Origin: Tridacna crocea
Lineage: Eukaryota > Mollusca > Bivalvia > Cardiida > Cardiidae
Reading direction: 5' to 3'
Assembly (NCBI GenBank): GCA_943736015.1
Contig: OX031069.1
Location: forward strand, 18,233,235 to 18,297,234
DNA length: 64,000 nucleotides
This document shows positions 1 to 10,039 of this stretch, in pieces (position 1 is the stretch's first letter; every line of letters begins with the position of its first letter). The notes under the pieces were generated by a model. It was not told the DNA's origin, did no database searches, and was given only the letters and a program-made list of their open reading frames with translations. The position numbers were made by a program, and so were the translations under genes.

Positions 1-484
1 TTCTTGAAGCTCGAGGCTAGATTTTTCGGGGGTCGGATATTTCGTCCTTTATACTTTTCGTACCTTCAGACGTTTCAAACTGTTTTACAGGTGCCACAGA
101 CACTATATACCGTGGAAAACATAATATAAAACGAGGGGGAATTCCATTTGTATTTCATTTTTAAACAGATTGTTTTACTAACCCCTTTGCCAAATTCATA
201 ACCCTGCCAGTGTCATTAAAAGCTTTTGCAGATTGCAAATTGCAAATAAGAATGATTCCAATTCTGGGATTTGCTTTTGAAAAATAAGAAACATTTGTAG
301 CAAAGTAAGAAACCTCTTGTTAACAGTATTGCTCCCAAATCTTTCTTCTTTTGGATTATCTGGAAAATGATGAAAGGTTGTGAGGAACATTTTTCATATT
401 TTCTTTTCATTCTACAGATGATATAGAAAGAACGTTTAAACAAAATGCCGCTGCCCCCACCTCCTGTCAGTTTTCTCTTTATAT
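1..484. other. No feature recognised
   Basis: AT-rich sequence with no splice-bounded coding signal on either strand. The short open frames are on the minus strand and have no recognisable composition or motif. Confidence 0.5.
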
Positions 485-680
485 GTTGCAGGCCCCACTT
501 GGCCCAGTGGTAATGTACATGTGTGTGAATTATAACCTTGATGCCACAGGTTCGAGCCACTAAGGGACCCCTGAATTGTTCATGGGAGTGCCCCTTTGGC
601 AAGACACTGAAAAATAGTGCCCATTGCCAAGAACTTGTGAAACCCAGAAGAAACAAAAATATATGAGCTTTTGCTGTGAT
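485..680 (+). repeat. tRNA-derived SINE copy
   Basis: The A-box-like TTGGCCCAGTGGT lies at 499-511 and a B-box AGGTTCGAGCC at 548-558, the spacing of a tRNA-type pol III promoter. The body contains TTTGGCAAGACACT and a CCCAGAAG segment ending near GCTTTTGCTGTGATAT. The same body recurs at about 46.6 and 44.8 kb, which marks it as a SINE family rather than a tRNA gene. Confidence 0.7.
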
Positions 681-703
681 ATTACCAAAATAATGTTGAA
701 AGT

Positions 704-939
704 GGCGGAAAACAATTCAATCGATCTTCATTTGTAAAGTAAATCTCTTTTTTTTTTCTCACCCTATTTACTTAACCCATTACCAGACGACAAATTTTAG
801 GCTCTTCCAAACTGAAAGAGTTGGCGGAAAACAATTCAATCGATCTTCATTTGTAAAGTAAATCTCTTTTTTTTCTCACCCTATTTACTTAACCCATTAC
901 CAGACGACAAATTTTAGGCTCTTCCAAACTGAAAGAGTT
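704..939. repeat. Tandem duplication of about 119 bp
   Basis: The segment starting GGCGGAAAACAATTC at 704 is repeated from 823 almost without change, apart from the length of the T run (10 versus 8). Each copy ends inside the CCATTACCAGACGACAAA end of the TTAA-flanked MITE, so the duplication copied a MITE end together with its flank. Confidence 0.85.
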
Positions 940-1171
940 TGCAGACGACATTTTCAAAATTGACGAAAATGGCAGAAAGTTATCGAAACGGTTAGAAAAC
1001 ACTGGGAAAAGGAGAAATTGAAAGCATTTGCAGACAACAAAAAATTAAGTACTGAAAATGATTATTTTTGTCTTTGAAAGGATTGAAAACATCATTTTCT
1101 TCCCTACAATGTTTTCAAAGGGCCTTTTACCTAGGGTCGTTAAAAGTCGGGATTCTGTGGTAAAGAGTTAA
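889..1171. mobile_element. TTAA-flanked palindromic MITE (piggyBac-like ends)
   Basis: It begins TTAACCCATTACCAGACGA and ends TCTGTGGTAAAGAGTTAA, an inverted pair flanked by TTAA. The interior carries the family hallmarks GGGAAAAGGAGAAA and CCTACAATGTTTTC. The TTAA followed by CCC is the arrangement known for piggyBac-type ends; the superfamily assignment is inference because no transposase is present. Confidence 0.7.
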
Positions 1172-1280
1172 AGTGGCAGAAAAGACTACAACAACAACCA
1201 TTTCCTCTCTTTTCCACACTCTTGTCGAAAGTCATGATTCCCATGGACCAGTTGTTTGGTAAAGAGTTAACTTTCACGAA

Positions 1281-1770
1281 GTTTGCTAGTCTAATGATTT
1301 CATCTTAAAGTCTTTGACTTTTTCAAGAAGAACAGTTTTATATCTTGGTTCTAAAGACGGATTTGTATTTCGCAAAAGGAATTTCCTTACCCTAAAGAAT
1401 GTCGTTACTAGCAAAAGTTTTATATAAAACTTATAAATTTGACAAGTCAAGTTCATCCATGTTGGAAAGATATTCTCAAATTTTGAAAAATCCTTTCATG
1501 CAAAAAGACTACGTTCGAGGCAAAAATCTTCCTTTCATGAACGGACTTACTTTCGCGCAAGAACGGTTATTTATAGTAACACTTTCACCGTGATAGTAAA
1601 ACACGATTTTTCTAGTCTAAAACTCTCAAATTCAGAATCTAACTTTTACAAATACCTAGAATATATAATCAATAAATCAACGGCGGTTTCCTTTCGTGAG
1701 GAAAACGCTTCTTTCATAGTAAACATCTTCCTTTCGTGAACGTAATCTTCCTTTCGCGCAAGGAAGCAAA
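1281..1770. repeat. Upstream copy of a direct duplication of about 490 bp
   Basis: From TTGCTAGTCTAATGATTT to the CTTCCTTTCGCG motif near 1755, this block is repeated at 2041-2527 at an offset of about 760 bp. It contains several CTTCCTTTCGTG-like boxes, themselves short dispersed repeats. No gene is seen in it: the open frame at 1399-1593 is not conserved in frame in the second copy. Confidence 0.8.
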
Positions 1771-2040
1771 ATGATTATGGTACGAAATGATTGCATATAC
1801 CATCATGATTCTTTTGATAGAAAAAGAAAAAAAAACTCTGGAAATAGCATTTTATCCCTTTCCAACAACATTTCACTCCAAAATATGCTTTTCAGATAAG
1901 GACAAGAAAGAATTATACAAGTTTAACAACCACTGATCAGCGTGTTTTACATTTGTGATTTCAATCTCATATTTTAAACTTAAATCACGTCTAAATTATT
2001 AGAAAATCATATTTACATTTTATTTTTCGTCTTTCATAAA
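1771..2040. other. Spacer between the two duplicated blocks
   Basis: AT-rich sequence with no coding or repeat signal that I can see. Confidence 0.5.
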
Positions 2041-2527
2041 GCTTGCTAGTCTAATGATTTCATCTTAAAGTCTTAGACTCTTCCAAGAAGAACAGTTTTA
2101 TATCTTGGTTCTATCTTGTATTTCGCAAAAGGATTTTCCTTACACTAAAGAATCTCGTTACTAGCAAAAGTTTTATATAAAACTTATAAATTTGACAAGT
2201 CAAGTTCATCCATGTCGAAAAGATATTCTCAAATTCAGAAAAAAATCCTTTCATGCAAAAAGACTACGTTCGAGGAAAAAATCTTCCTTTCGTGTACATA
2301 CATACTTTCACGCAAGAACGGTTATTTATAGTAACACTTTCACCGCGATAGTAAAACACGATTTTTCGAGTGTAAAAATCTTAAATTCATAATCTAACTT
2401 TTACAAATACCTAGAATATATAAGCAATAAATCAACGGCAGTTTCCGTTCGTGAGGAAAACGCTTCTTTCATAGTAAAGAATCTTCCTTTCGTGGACGTA
2501 ATCTTCCTTTCGCGAAAGGAAGCGAAA
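2041..2527. repeat. Downstream copy of the duplication
   Basis: This is the partner of 1281-1770, with small insertions and deletions and scattered substitutions. It ends in the same TTCCTTTCGCG run. The 220 bases that follow, up to 2750, show no feature. Confidence 0.8.
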
Positions 2528-3160
2528 GGAGTTCCTTTCGCTGTTTAGCTATACCGGGATACGGATCCGTATCTCTAGCCACAGGATTTTGACATTCTAT
2601 AACCAGAAATAAATGATGAAAACTGAAAAAAAAAAATATGATATAAACATGAGGAATGCAACGTCTTGATTGCTGGCGCCAGCACAGGACAGCCTTTCCC
2701 ACCGAAAATCACCCAAGAAACAAACATTGATCGATCATAATTTCCTTTAGCACGGTGGGTACACGTACACCGGATATAGTAGAGTGATTGAGTAAATGTT
2801 TACAAATGGAAGAAATATTGCTCGCACCACAGGTAAGAATTCATATATTATACCAGTGTTTGTAACATTCGTGTGTCATATAGTAATGATTTGATAAGCT
2901 AAATGGTTAATCAGTCCTGTACTATTGATGAATTACCAAAACTAGTTTTGTTACGACGTAAATTTGTCGTCCGAAAGTCATGCTCACGCATATTTTTGAC
3001 CTGACTGGCCAAAATGATAGAATATTATCAGAACAGGGAATTTGATTGAAATTCTGAAGCGTGCCATTTTTGTGTAATACATTAAGTATTATGTACATCA
3101 AAATTTAGTTCCAAGAATTACTTATCATGTAGTTATACGTCACAGAAGATTACCATCGGT

Positions 3161-3227
3161 GTACCGAGGATAGTTCCTTGCTGTACCGAGGATAGCTGTA
3201 TTTTAGAAATTTGTGTACTGGGGATAG
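3161..3227. repeat. Left subterminal motif cluster, GTACCGAGGATAG x3
   Basis: GTACCGAGGATAG occurs at 3161-3173 and 3183-3195, with the variant GTACTGGGGATAG at 3215-3227. The inverse motif occurs four times near the other end of the same transposon, so these may be transposase-binding sites. Confidence 0.65.
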
Positions 3228-3686
3228 TAGTATAAGATGCTACAAAGCGAATTGTAATTTCTTGCTCACTACTAGTTATTTGATGATATATGCCGCCCAG
3301 AAAGCCAAATATGTCAGGTATTCCGAAATAACAATAAATGTGAAGAAATAAGGAAATTCTACTATTGGATGTTCACAGCTGACAATATTTTTCTGTTCTT
3401 GACAATATAGGCTGCAATCAAAAGATACATGTGTATGTGTTCCGATCCCAGTCCTCATAATTCATCCAGATCAGATTCAAGTAATATTTTTCATCGTTTT
3501 GAAGTTTATTAAGATAGTGGCTTATAAGTAGAAGACAACCTAACATTTATATTCTTTGTTATTTAACTGAGTTATAGATATGCACCACTTTGAAGTGTTG
3601 AAAGATATTGTTGTGATCAGACAATAAAATGTGTCTTTTGATCTGATTTTATTACTTCATCGAACATGCTATAGATATAAGTTTAT

Positions 3687-4049
3687 CATCCTCGGATACC
3701 CCGGGGTCTCCCTATTTGCTACGCTACATCGACCCCTGGGACAATTAGTTGAATTTCCTTCGCTTTACCGCTGGCCGAATGCTGGCTTTTCATTGGTTCC
3801 ATCATCATTTTGTGATGGGCGAGTGTACTGTACGCTATGACGTTTCGTATCGATTTTCGGCGGCTCGCTTTACCGCTGGCCGAATGCTGGCTTTTCATTG
3901 GTTCTATCATCATTTTGTGATGGGCGAGTGGACTGTACGGTGTGACGTTTCGTATCGATTTTCGGCGGCTGATTCAAAGTTTTATTAGTCAATTGTCCCA
4001 GGGTCGATGTAGCGTAGCAAATAGGGAGACCCTGGGGTATCCGAGGATG
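3687..4049. mobile_element. 363-bp MULE-like non-autonomous transposon
   Basis: Long inverted ends begin CATCCTCGGATACCCC and run about 60 bp through GCTACGCTACATCGACCC. The element is flanked by the 9-bp duplication TAAGTTTAT at 3678-3686 and 4050-4058. A 9-bp duplication with long inverted ends fits Mutator-like elements. The core is two tandem 105-bp units (3761-3865 and 3866-3970). It sits within the 4.27-kb transposon and is therefore the younger insertion. Confidence 0.8.
3761..3970. repeat. Two tandem 105-bp units inside the nested transposon
   Basis: Both units start CGCTTTACCGCTGGCC and end TTTTCGGCGGCT, and differ by only a few bases. Each carries a GCTTTTCATTGGTT segment with an inverted CCAAT core and a TGACGTTTCG segment, both resembling promoter motifs. 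No protein is implied by the frames that cross them. Confidence 0.85.
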
Positions 4050-6527
4050 TAAGTTTATCATTTATGTGTGTAAATATGCTTTAACGTAGTTTTGGGTAAT
4101 GAGTGTTATGGACTGTGTCAAGATGTTAAAATTGCTTATTCGGACCTTACCCCATATTTTTCATGTAACATATTATTGAGTTCATGTACAAACGTGCCTA
4201 AACAGCCATTCTTGAACGATATTGGAATACCTGTAAACTATGTCTATGTCGACTCATTGTCGCTTGTAATGAATGTAGGCAAGGTACTTAGACCACCAGC
4301 AATTCACTTTAACTTTGTAAACATGTAGACCGAGATCGCATAGCATGTATGAGGCCACAAGAGTAGGTCAGGGCTAAAGAATAGTTAAAACAAACACACA
4401 TAAAGCTTTGTTTCTCTGAAAATATCAATTATAAAAAAAAATATCTTGGTAAAATCTAAGATAAGATTAATATCAGAGATTTATTCATGTTTTCCCGAAA
4501 CTTAAAAAATACAGTGATATAATGAGTGCTTTTTGTATTGGATTAGAGACATGAACAAAATTAAAGATAAACATAGATCCTAGCGGTAACTGAAAATAGT
4601 GTATCTTGTAAAACAGCTCTATTAAACTCACTGTGCTAAATGAAATGTTATCATTAAAGATCCGTCGTGACTTCTAGAGTTCACACTTCGTGGATGATTT
4701 GTCCGAAAACTGTAGTGTGGAGTCCGAGCCGTTCAAACAGTACGACGTGTGAATTCTGAATGTCAAACTAGGAACTTATAATAAAGGAATAACTTCAGAC
4801 TTCAAACGTCACACTTTCAACATGTCATAAAGCCTTTACCGGTATTTTAATAAAATCTGTAGTATTTCCATGATTGGCATACCGCGGACTCTCCGAACCT
4901 TAATCCTGACCCTGTTTTGTTAATTTTGGGTTATCCCAACTAAAAGCATTTATATAAGGGAATAATAGACGTCTACAGACGGGTAATTAAAGCATAATAT
5001 TAAGACATAGCAGAAAAAAATGTAAATTGAAAAAAATTGCTCGTTTTTTGCAACGTTTTCCAGGTCATCAGTTATAGACGGGTTTCAAGGCCATTTGCAT
5101 AAATATAAGGGTTAAAGCACCTATGTGTGTAACTCTTAACCACACATAATTAAACAATGGTTCAAACATTGTGAGAGAAGCTTGCTTAAAACACCATGGG
5201 AAAGTAGATTTGCGCGTAAATTTTGCTCATCTCCAGAAAATGTCCAAAGAGTATGTTTATTCTTGAGGCATAAAAACCACTGCGGAGACTACATGTACAT
5301 ACACTCCAGACTAAGTACAAGTACATATCCTTAGGTTCCTGCAGCACATGCAAAATATGGTACAGTTATGCCAAAGTTATAGAAGACAATGCGAAAAATC
5401 TTCCAGTTAAGCTTTAACGAGGAGCGGCCGCCGACAGTACTTTCATACCGGCGAAGCAACAAACGGTCTCAAAGTACATACTTCATAGTACATGTATTCA
5501 CAGGCGCTATCTTCCGCTGGGTGGCATCCATCAAATGCACACCTATCTGATTCTGGGTACAGAACCGGATTACTTTTCAAAACGACGACAGTAAGTTTGA
5601 GTTTCAAATTAAACGTTTACACAATAAAACGCTACTTGGTACGATTCATTCAGCTTTGGTAAGCTGGCTTGTAACCTATGCACCGACCATTTATAAAACC
5701 AGCCCCTACAGGCTTTGGTAATAGCTTCGGTATAAGCTGAGACACTTTTTGATTAGTTTTTTGAAAAAGCCTGCACGAATCCTGATTTCCCTAAAGTCTT
5801 TATTTAGAATGTGTATTCAAGGATGTGCTATAAAACAAGAGTATTTGGGAAACCATTTCTTCCTTTTTAAAATAATTTGATTTTTAAGATATTTTGAGCG
5901 AAAAATAGGCTACATATTTTCCATAGATGTATTTTTGATAGCCATTTTCTCCCTTGTTATTTTTTTTTTTTTAAATCGGGTTATTAATATTTATCCTGTA
6001 CACGATATAGAGCAGCGTCATAGCAAACAGGTCGAATCGAGTGAATACCGGTAACTTGGTCTAAGCAACAAGGAGACTGTCTTCAAAAGTAACCATAAAT
6101 TGACCTACAGAAAACCTTTGAAATGGATTGTATAAGTACAGCTAGTATTACTTAGCTTATCTCTTTACAATAGGATTTATGGCCTCTATTAAGTTACCGC
6201 CATGAATATGCTTGCCTGCAACTGTCACATATGCAAGGAGCGGCCTCATGCATTCCCTTTGTACAATATGCTAGCGCATCTTTACTTGATAATGTTAGTC
6301 TGCAATTTACGCAAGCAGGTTAGCTCATGGCTAGTCTCTTTAAATGCATCTGGATTAGAAGAACAAATAGATGTGTGTCTTCGAAAAGACAATTTTTTTG
6401 TAATGTCCTCCTAAAACCTACAACATGAGGATAGGAAATTTAGACACCAATCTAAGTGTTGCATACATAAATACATTCGGTGGTTTATCAATATAGGGTT
6501 CACATGACACTATAGAATGGAACATTA

Positions 6528-6615
6528 CTATCCCCGGTACACTATCTACTATCCCCGGTACAGTAAAATACTATCCTCCGTACAGTTCTTTCAAAACAAT
6601 AGCTATCCTCGGTAC
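6528..6615. repeat. Right subterminal motif cluster, CTATCCCCGGTAC x4
   Basis: Four copies lie at 6528-6540, 6549-6561, 6571-6583 and 6603-6615, in the orientation opposite to the left cluster. The variants are CTATCCCCGGTAC (twice), CTATCCTCCGTAC and CTATCCTCGGTAC. Confidence 0.65.
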
Positions 6616-7290
6616 ACCATTGTCGAAAAATAACTTGTGTTTTCTGGCAATTTTCACCCGATACAGCAAAATTGCAATCATATAAAGAAATTAGACTAAA
6701 AAATCAAGAAATTTGTCGACTCAGATTTTTGTATTGTGAAAAGAACCAGCTTTGCAGATGAATTGTTTCTGGAAATCTCCGAAATCCGTCGTGAGCAGTC
6801 GACTTTTCTGACAATTTTTTCAGACTTTCCATGGCTCAAAGCAGCATTCGTTGTAGACCTTACAAACTCTAAACATCGTAGAATCTGGGTTGACAAGGCA
6901 ATAGTATATTAAAAGCTGTTGTTAAGAAATATTTGGAAATCTCTTACCTGCAGTCATACAACACACAGTTATTTTTACTCAATTTGACGGCTATATCCGG
7001 TGTACGTGTACCCACCGTGTTTAGGCTAGCGATAGACAACACAAAAATAATCTATACCTGCAACATTCAGCGATACCTCAGCAGACACCTTTTAACCACA
7101 GATACAGTATATGTCATTGGCATGTTTTACAATTTTTTTGACAATTGTGATCCATCGAGGAGGCCATTCGCCAACGTTCGAGTACTGTCGTCTGAGTATT
7201 ATACTTTTTCCCGGAAATACCTGCGAAACTTGAGGTTTTACTGTTGGCTTGAAAATTAAATTCCATTTATTTAGCAGGTTAAAGTTTAAA

Positions 7291-8720
7291 CAATTTTTGT
7301 AGCCCCTTCTTATACACCCGAAGGGTTGTATTATGTTATATCTCCGTCAGTCTGTCTGTCCTTTTGTCCGTTGCAATTTCTTGTGTGAGCAACTTTTCCT
7401 ACAGTTTCCATCGGAATTATTTGAAACTTGCCACAATGAATTTCCATGATGTGTAGTTGTGCACCTGACTCTTAGAATTTGGATCGCTGTTTGCGTTCTA
7501 AAATTATCTGCCCTTGATTTCTGAAATAACCAACTTTTCACTTTGAATTTTTGTTCAAGCCATAAATTCGATACTATAAAAGGTATCAACTTGAAAGTAT
7601 ATACCTAAACACATTATGGAGAATTGCAGTGCTTATGAACTATAACTCTGCCACCTTTATTTTTGAGTTACTGCCCTTTATTAATTTTCAGTTTGAATTT
7701 TTGTCCAGGCCATAACTTCCAAAATATAAAAGCTATTAACTTGAAACTTCATACACTGATAGAACCCATTATGGAGAAGTGCAGTGCATAACTTTGCCAT
7801 CTTTACCTTTTGAGTTATTGCCGTTTGTTTCTGAAATTCAGCAGAGCTTATGTCATGCCTTCGTCCATCTGTCCATACGTCCGTTAGTCTTTTTCTTGTT
7901 TACGCGATAAAGTCTTCATTTTTGGTCAAATTTCATGAAACTTACACAGTTTGTTTATCTCATCAATAGCTTTAACCCCATTGATTTTGAAAAAATCCGA
8001 CAAACAGTATTGGAAAAGTAACCATTTCAAGCTTAAAATTTCCATTTCCTGCTTAAGTGATAAAGTCTGTAATTTTGGTCAGTTTTCCATGAAACTTGCA
8101 GAGTTTGTTTATCTTATCAATAGCTTCAAGCCTATTGATTTTGAAAAAAGTCCAACAAACAGTATGGGAAAAGTAGCCATTTCAGGTTGAAAACTTTCAT
8201 TTCTTGTTTATGCGATAAAGTCTTCATTTTTTGGTCAGATTTCCATGAAACTTACACAGTTTGTTTATCTCATCCTTAGCTTTAGCTTTAACCCTATTGA
8301 TTTTGAAAAGAAATCCAACAAACAGTATGGGAAAAGTAGCCATTTCGAATTGAACAATTTCATCGCTTGTTTACATGAGAAAGTATTTATTTGTGATCAG
8401 ATTTTTGTGAATTTTTCAGCTTGTTTATCCCATCAATAGTTTTTTAACCCTGTTGTGTTTGAAAAAATTCAACAAACAGTCATTGAAAAGTAGCCATTTT
8501 AAGTTGAAAATGTCAATTTTTTTGTCTTTTTGCATAATGAATTCCTATGTATGCTTTATTTAAAAGCAAAATATCTGCCAGTAGAGCATATTCAGGCCCT
8601 TAAGGACCTTCTAGTTGTAAAGACCATAACTTCCAAACTTCAAAATCCATCTTGAAACTTCAAAGACTAATAGAACGCATTATGAAGAAGTGCATTGCAT
8701 AAGAACCTCAATTTAGCCAG
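7291..8720. repeat. Repeat element with a tandem array of about 153-bp units
   Basis: The left part opens with a hairpin around ACACCCGAAGGGTTGT and a GTCTGTCTGTCC-rich arm. From about 7860 to 8520 there are four units spaced about 153 bp apart, marked by CAGTTTGTTTATCTCAT (near 7950, 8103, 8258, 8407) and CATTGATTTTGAAAA. A related array lies at 26150-26930. The open frames here are translations of the repeat. Confidence 0.7.
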
Positions 8721-9180
8721 TCAAAGAAATTAAGTAGGACAACATGTCTAGATAAACATGATGGCTTCTTAGAATTGGAAAAAGGAAAAGGCCTACTTGC
8801 AGCAAAAAGTAAACAATTTGGTAGTTATAGTTCAAGCATATTTTATACTACTTATTATTTCATGCTTTCCAGTAGGATATCGAGAAATAGCAGTGAAAAT
8901 AGTTTTCGACCTTACACAGGTACCACCAGTGAAAATACCGATTTTATGTTCTTGTTGCCTAGGTAAATTGCGTGTGCCTGACAACCAGATGGGAAATATG
9001 ACATCATTTACCATACAATTCTCGTGCTTGACATAATATTGTAGTGTGTTGCTATGCGGGAGGGGTACGCCACGGGGAATAATGGAAAAGAACTGTACTA
9101 GATTTTGATAAAGCTCCTCCCAGAGAGGGTTAAAAGCATGAAATAAATAGAATATTTGTTTTTTTTTTGGTGAATGATAG
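8721..9180. other. No feature recognised
   Basis: Overlapping 60-80-residue frames occur on both strands near 8775-9036, but none has a bounded exon or a recognisable motif. Confidence 0.45.
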
Positions 9181-9281
9181 AAATTTATTTCATCTCGAGA
9201 ACACCATCTGTAATATTTTCACTCGTGGCTGTGCCACATGTGAAACTATTACAGATGGTGTTCACCCGATGAAATAAATTT
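9181..9281. mobile_element. Palindromic MITE with AAATTTATTTCAT ends
   Basis: The arms AAATTTATTTCAT...AACACCATCTGTAATA and their inverse meet around a short loop at about 9223-9239, forming a near-complete hairpin. A degenerate copy lies at about 35950-36043. Confidence 0.75.
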
Positions 9282-9419
9282 TGATCTCTCTAAGGAAAAA
9301 ACAAATATCCTCTATTTCACACCATTTTAAAGTATGGATATTATTGATAATATCTGACAATATATTACCATACTATTACCAAAGTTGCAAAAGTTACAGA
9401 AAAAAATATTTGTATATTG

Positions 9420-9649
9420 TTAACCCTTTACCAAACGACGAAATTATAGACTGGTCCAAATTGAAAGCACTTGCAGAGGACAAAACAAATGTAATTCAAA
9501 AAATTGAAATTTGTTTCTAGCAGGGTAGAAAACCTTGTGGGAAAGGGAGAAAATGCTGGTTAACAGCATTTTCTCCTTTTCCTACAATGTTTTCTAAAGG
9601 CTTCCATCTCAGGGTAATAAAAACCAAGGATTGTTTGGTAAAGGGTTAA
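9420..9649. mobile_element. TTAA-flanked palindromic MITE
   Basis: It starts TTAACCCTTTACCAAACGA and ends TTGTTTGGTAAAGGGTTAA. The centre is a hairpin built on GAGAAAATGCTG and its inverse CAGCATTTTCTC. TTAA flanks both ends. One of the cleanest copies in the window. Confidence 0.85.
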
Positions 9650-9997
9650 ACATATTTAGAAGGATGATAGGGTACTGTTATTTAGGGTGAGTGATATGTA
9701 AAGTTTGATGATGGGTACTACTGATCAGAATTGTCTCATATATTTAACATTCTATTGCTATCTACTGGCAAACATACTTGTATATCTGTGGCATTCTGTT
9801 TAAGTACTACTTTGTAAAGGGCAGTTGAAAAAGGAGGTTCCTACATGGTTTGTCGTAATGTTTAGGACTTTTATTCCATACATAGTTCAGACAGCTGCCG
9901 TTTGATTTGCAATTTCAAACTTTTGTAGTTATTTAGAGTTGACCTATTACAGTGCTGACAGCACTTTGATTTAATATACCATCTTGGTTCTTTTCAG

Positions 9998-10039
9998 ACA
10001 ATGAGCTGATAACTGCTGAAATTATGGCTGAGGAACTAG
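9998..10039 (+). CDS. Exon 1 of the CARD-HEPN gene, with the probable start codon
   Basis: A 42-bp exon lies between CTTTTCAG and GTAATTC. The ATG at 10024 has A at -3 and G at +4 and gives M-A-E-E-L plus one base, which joins in phase with exon 2 to make Asp. Frame +1 of the exon has no stop upstream of this ATG within the exon, so an earlier start in an unseen 5' exon is possible. The acceptor in front shows that at least one upstream non-coding or coding exon exists. I chose 10024 because it places the methionine five residues before the CARD, as is common. Confidence 0.65.

Larger units (their letters stand above)
2751..7019. mobile_element. 4.27-kb non-autonomous DNA transposon, Transib/RAG-like ends
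   Basis: The two ends are exact inverted repeats of 29 bp (2751-2779 and 6991-7019), starting CACGGTGGGTACACGT. A further shared ATTGAGTAAA follows 7 bp inside each end. The element is flanked by TTTAG at 2746-2750 and 7020-7024, a 5-bp target duplication. A 5-bp duplication and a CACNNTG-type terminal heptamer are the published signature of Transib and the related RAG-like transposons. No transposase frame is recognisable inside, so it is called non-autonomous. Subterminal 13-bp motifs lie in opposite orientation near the two ends. A second transposon is nested at 3687-4049. Boundaries are near certain; the superfamily is inference from the termini. Confidence 0.75.
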
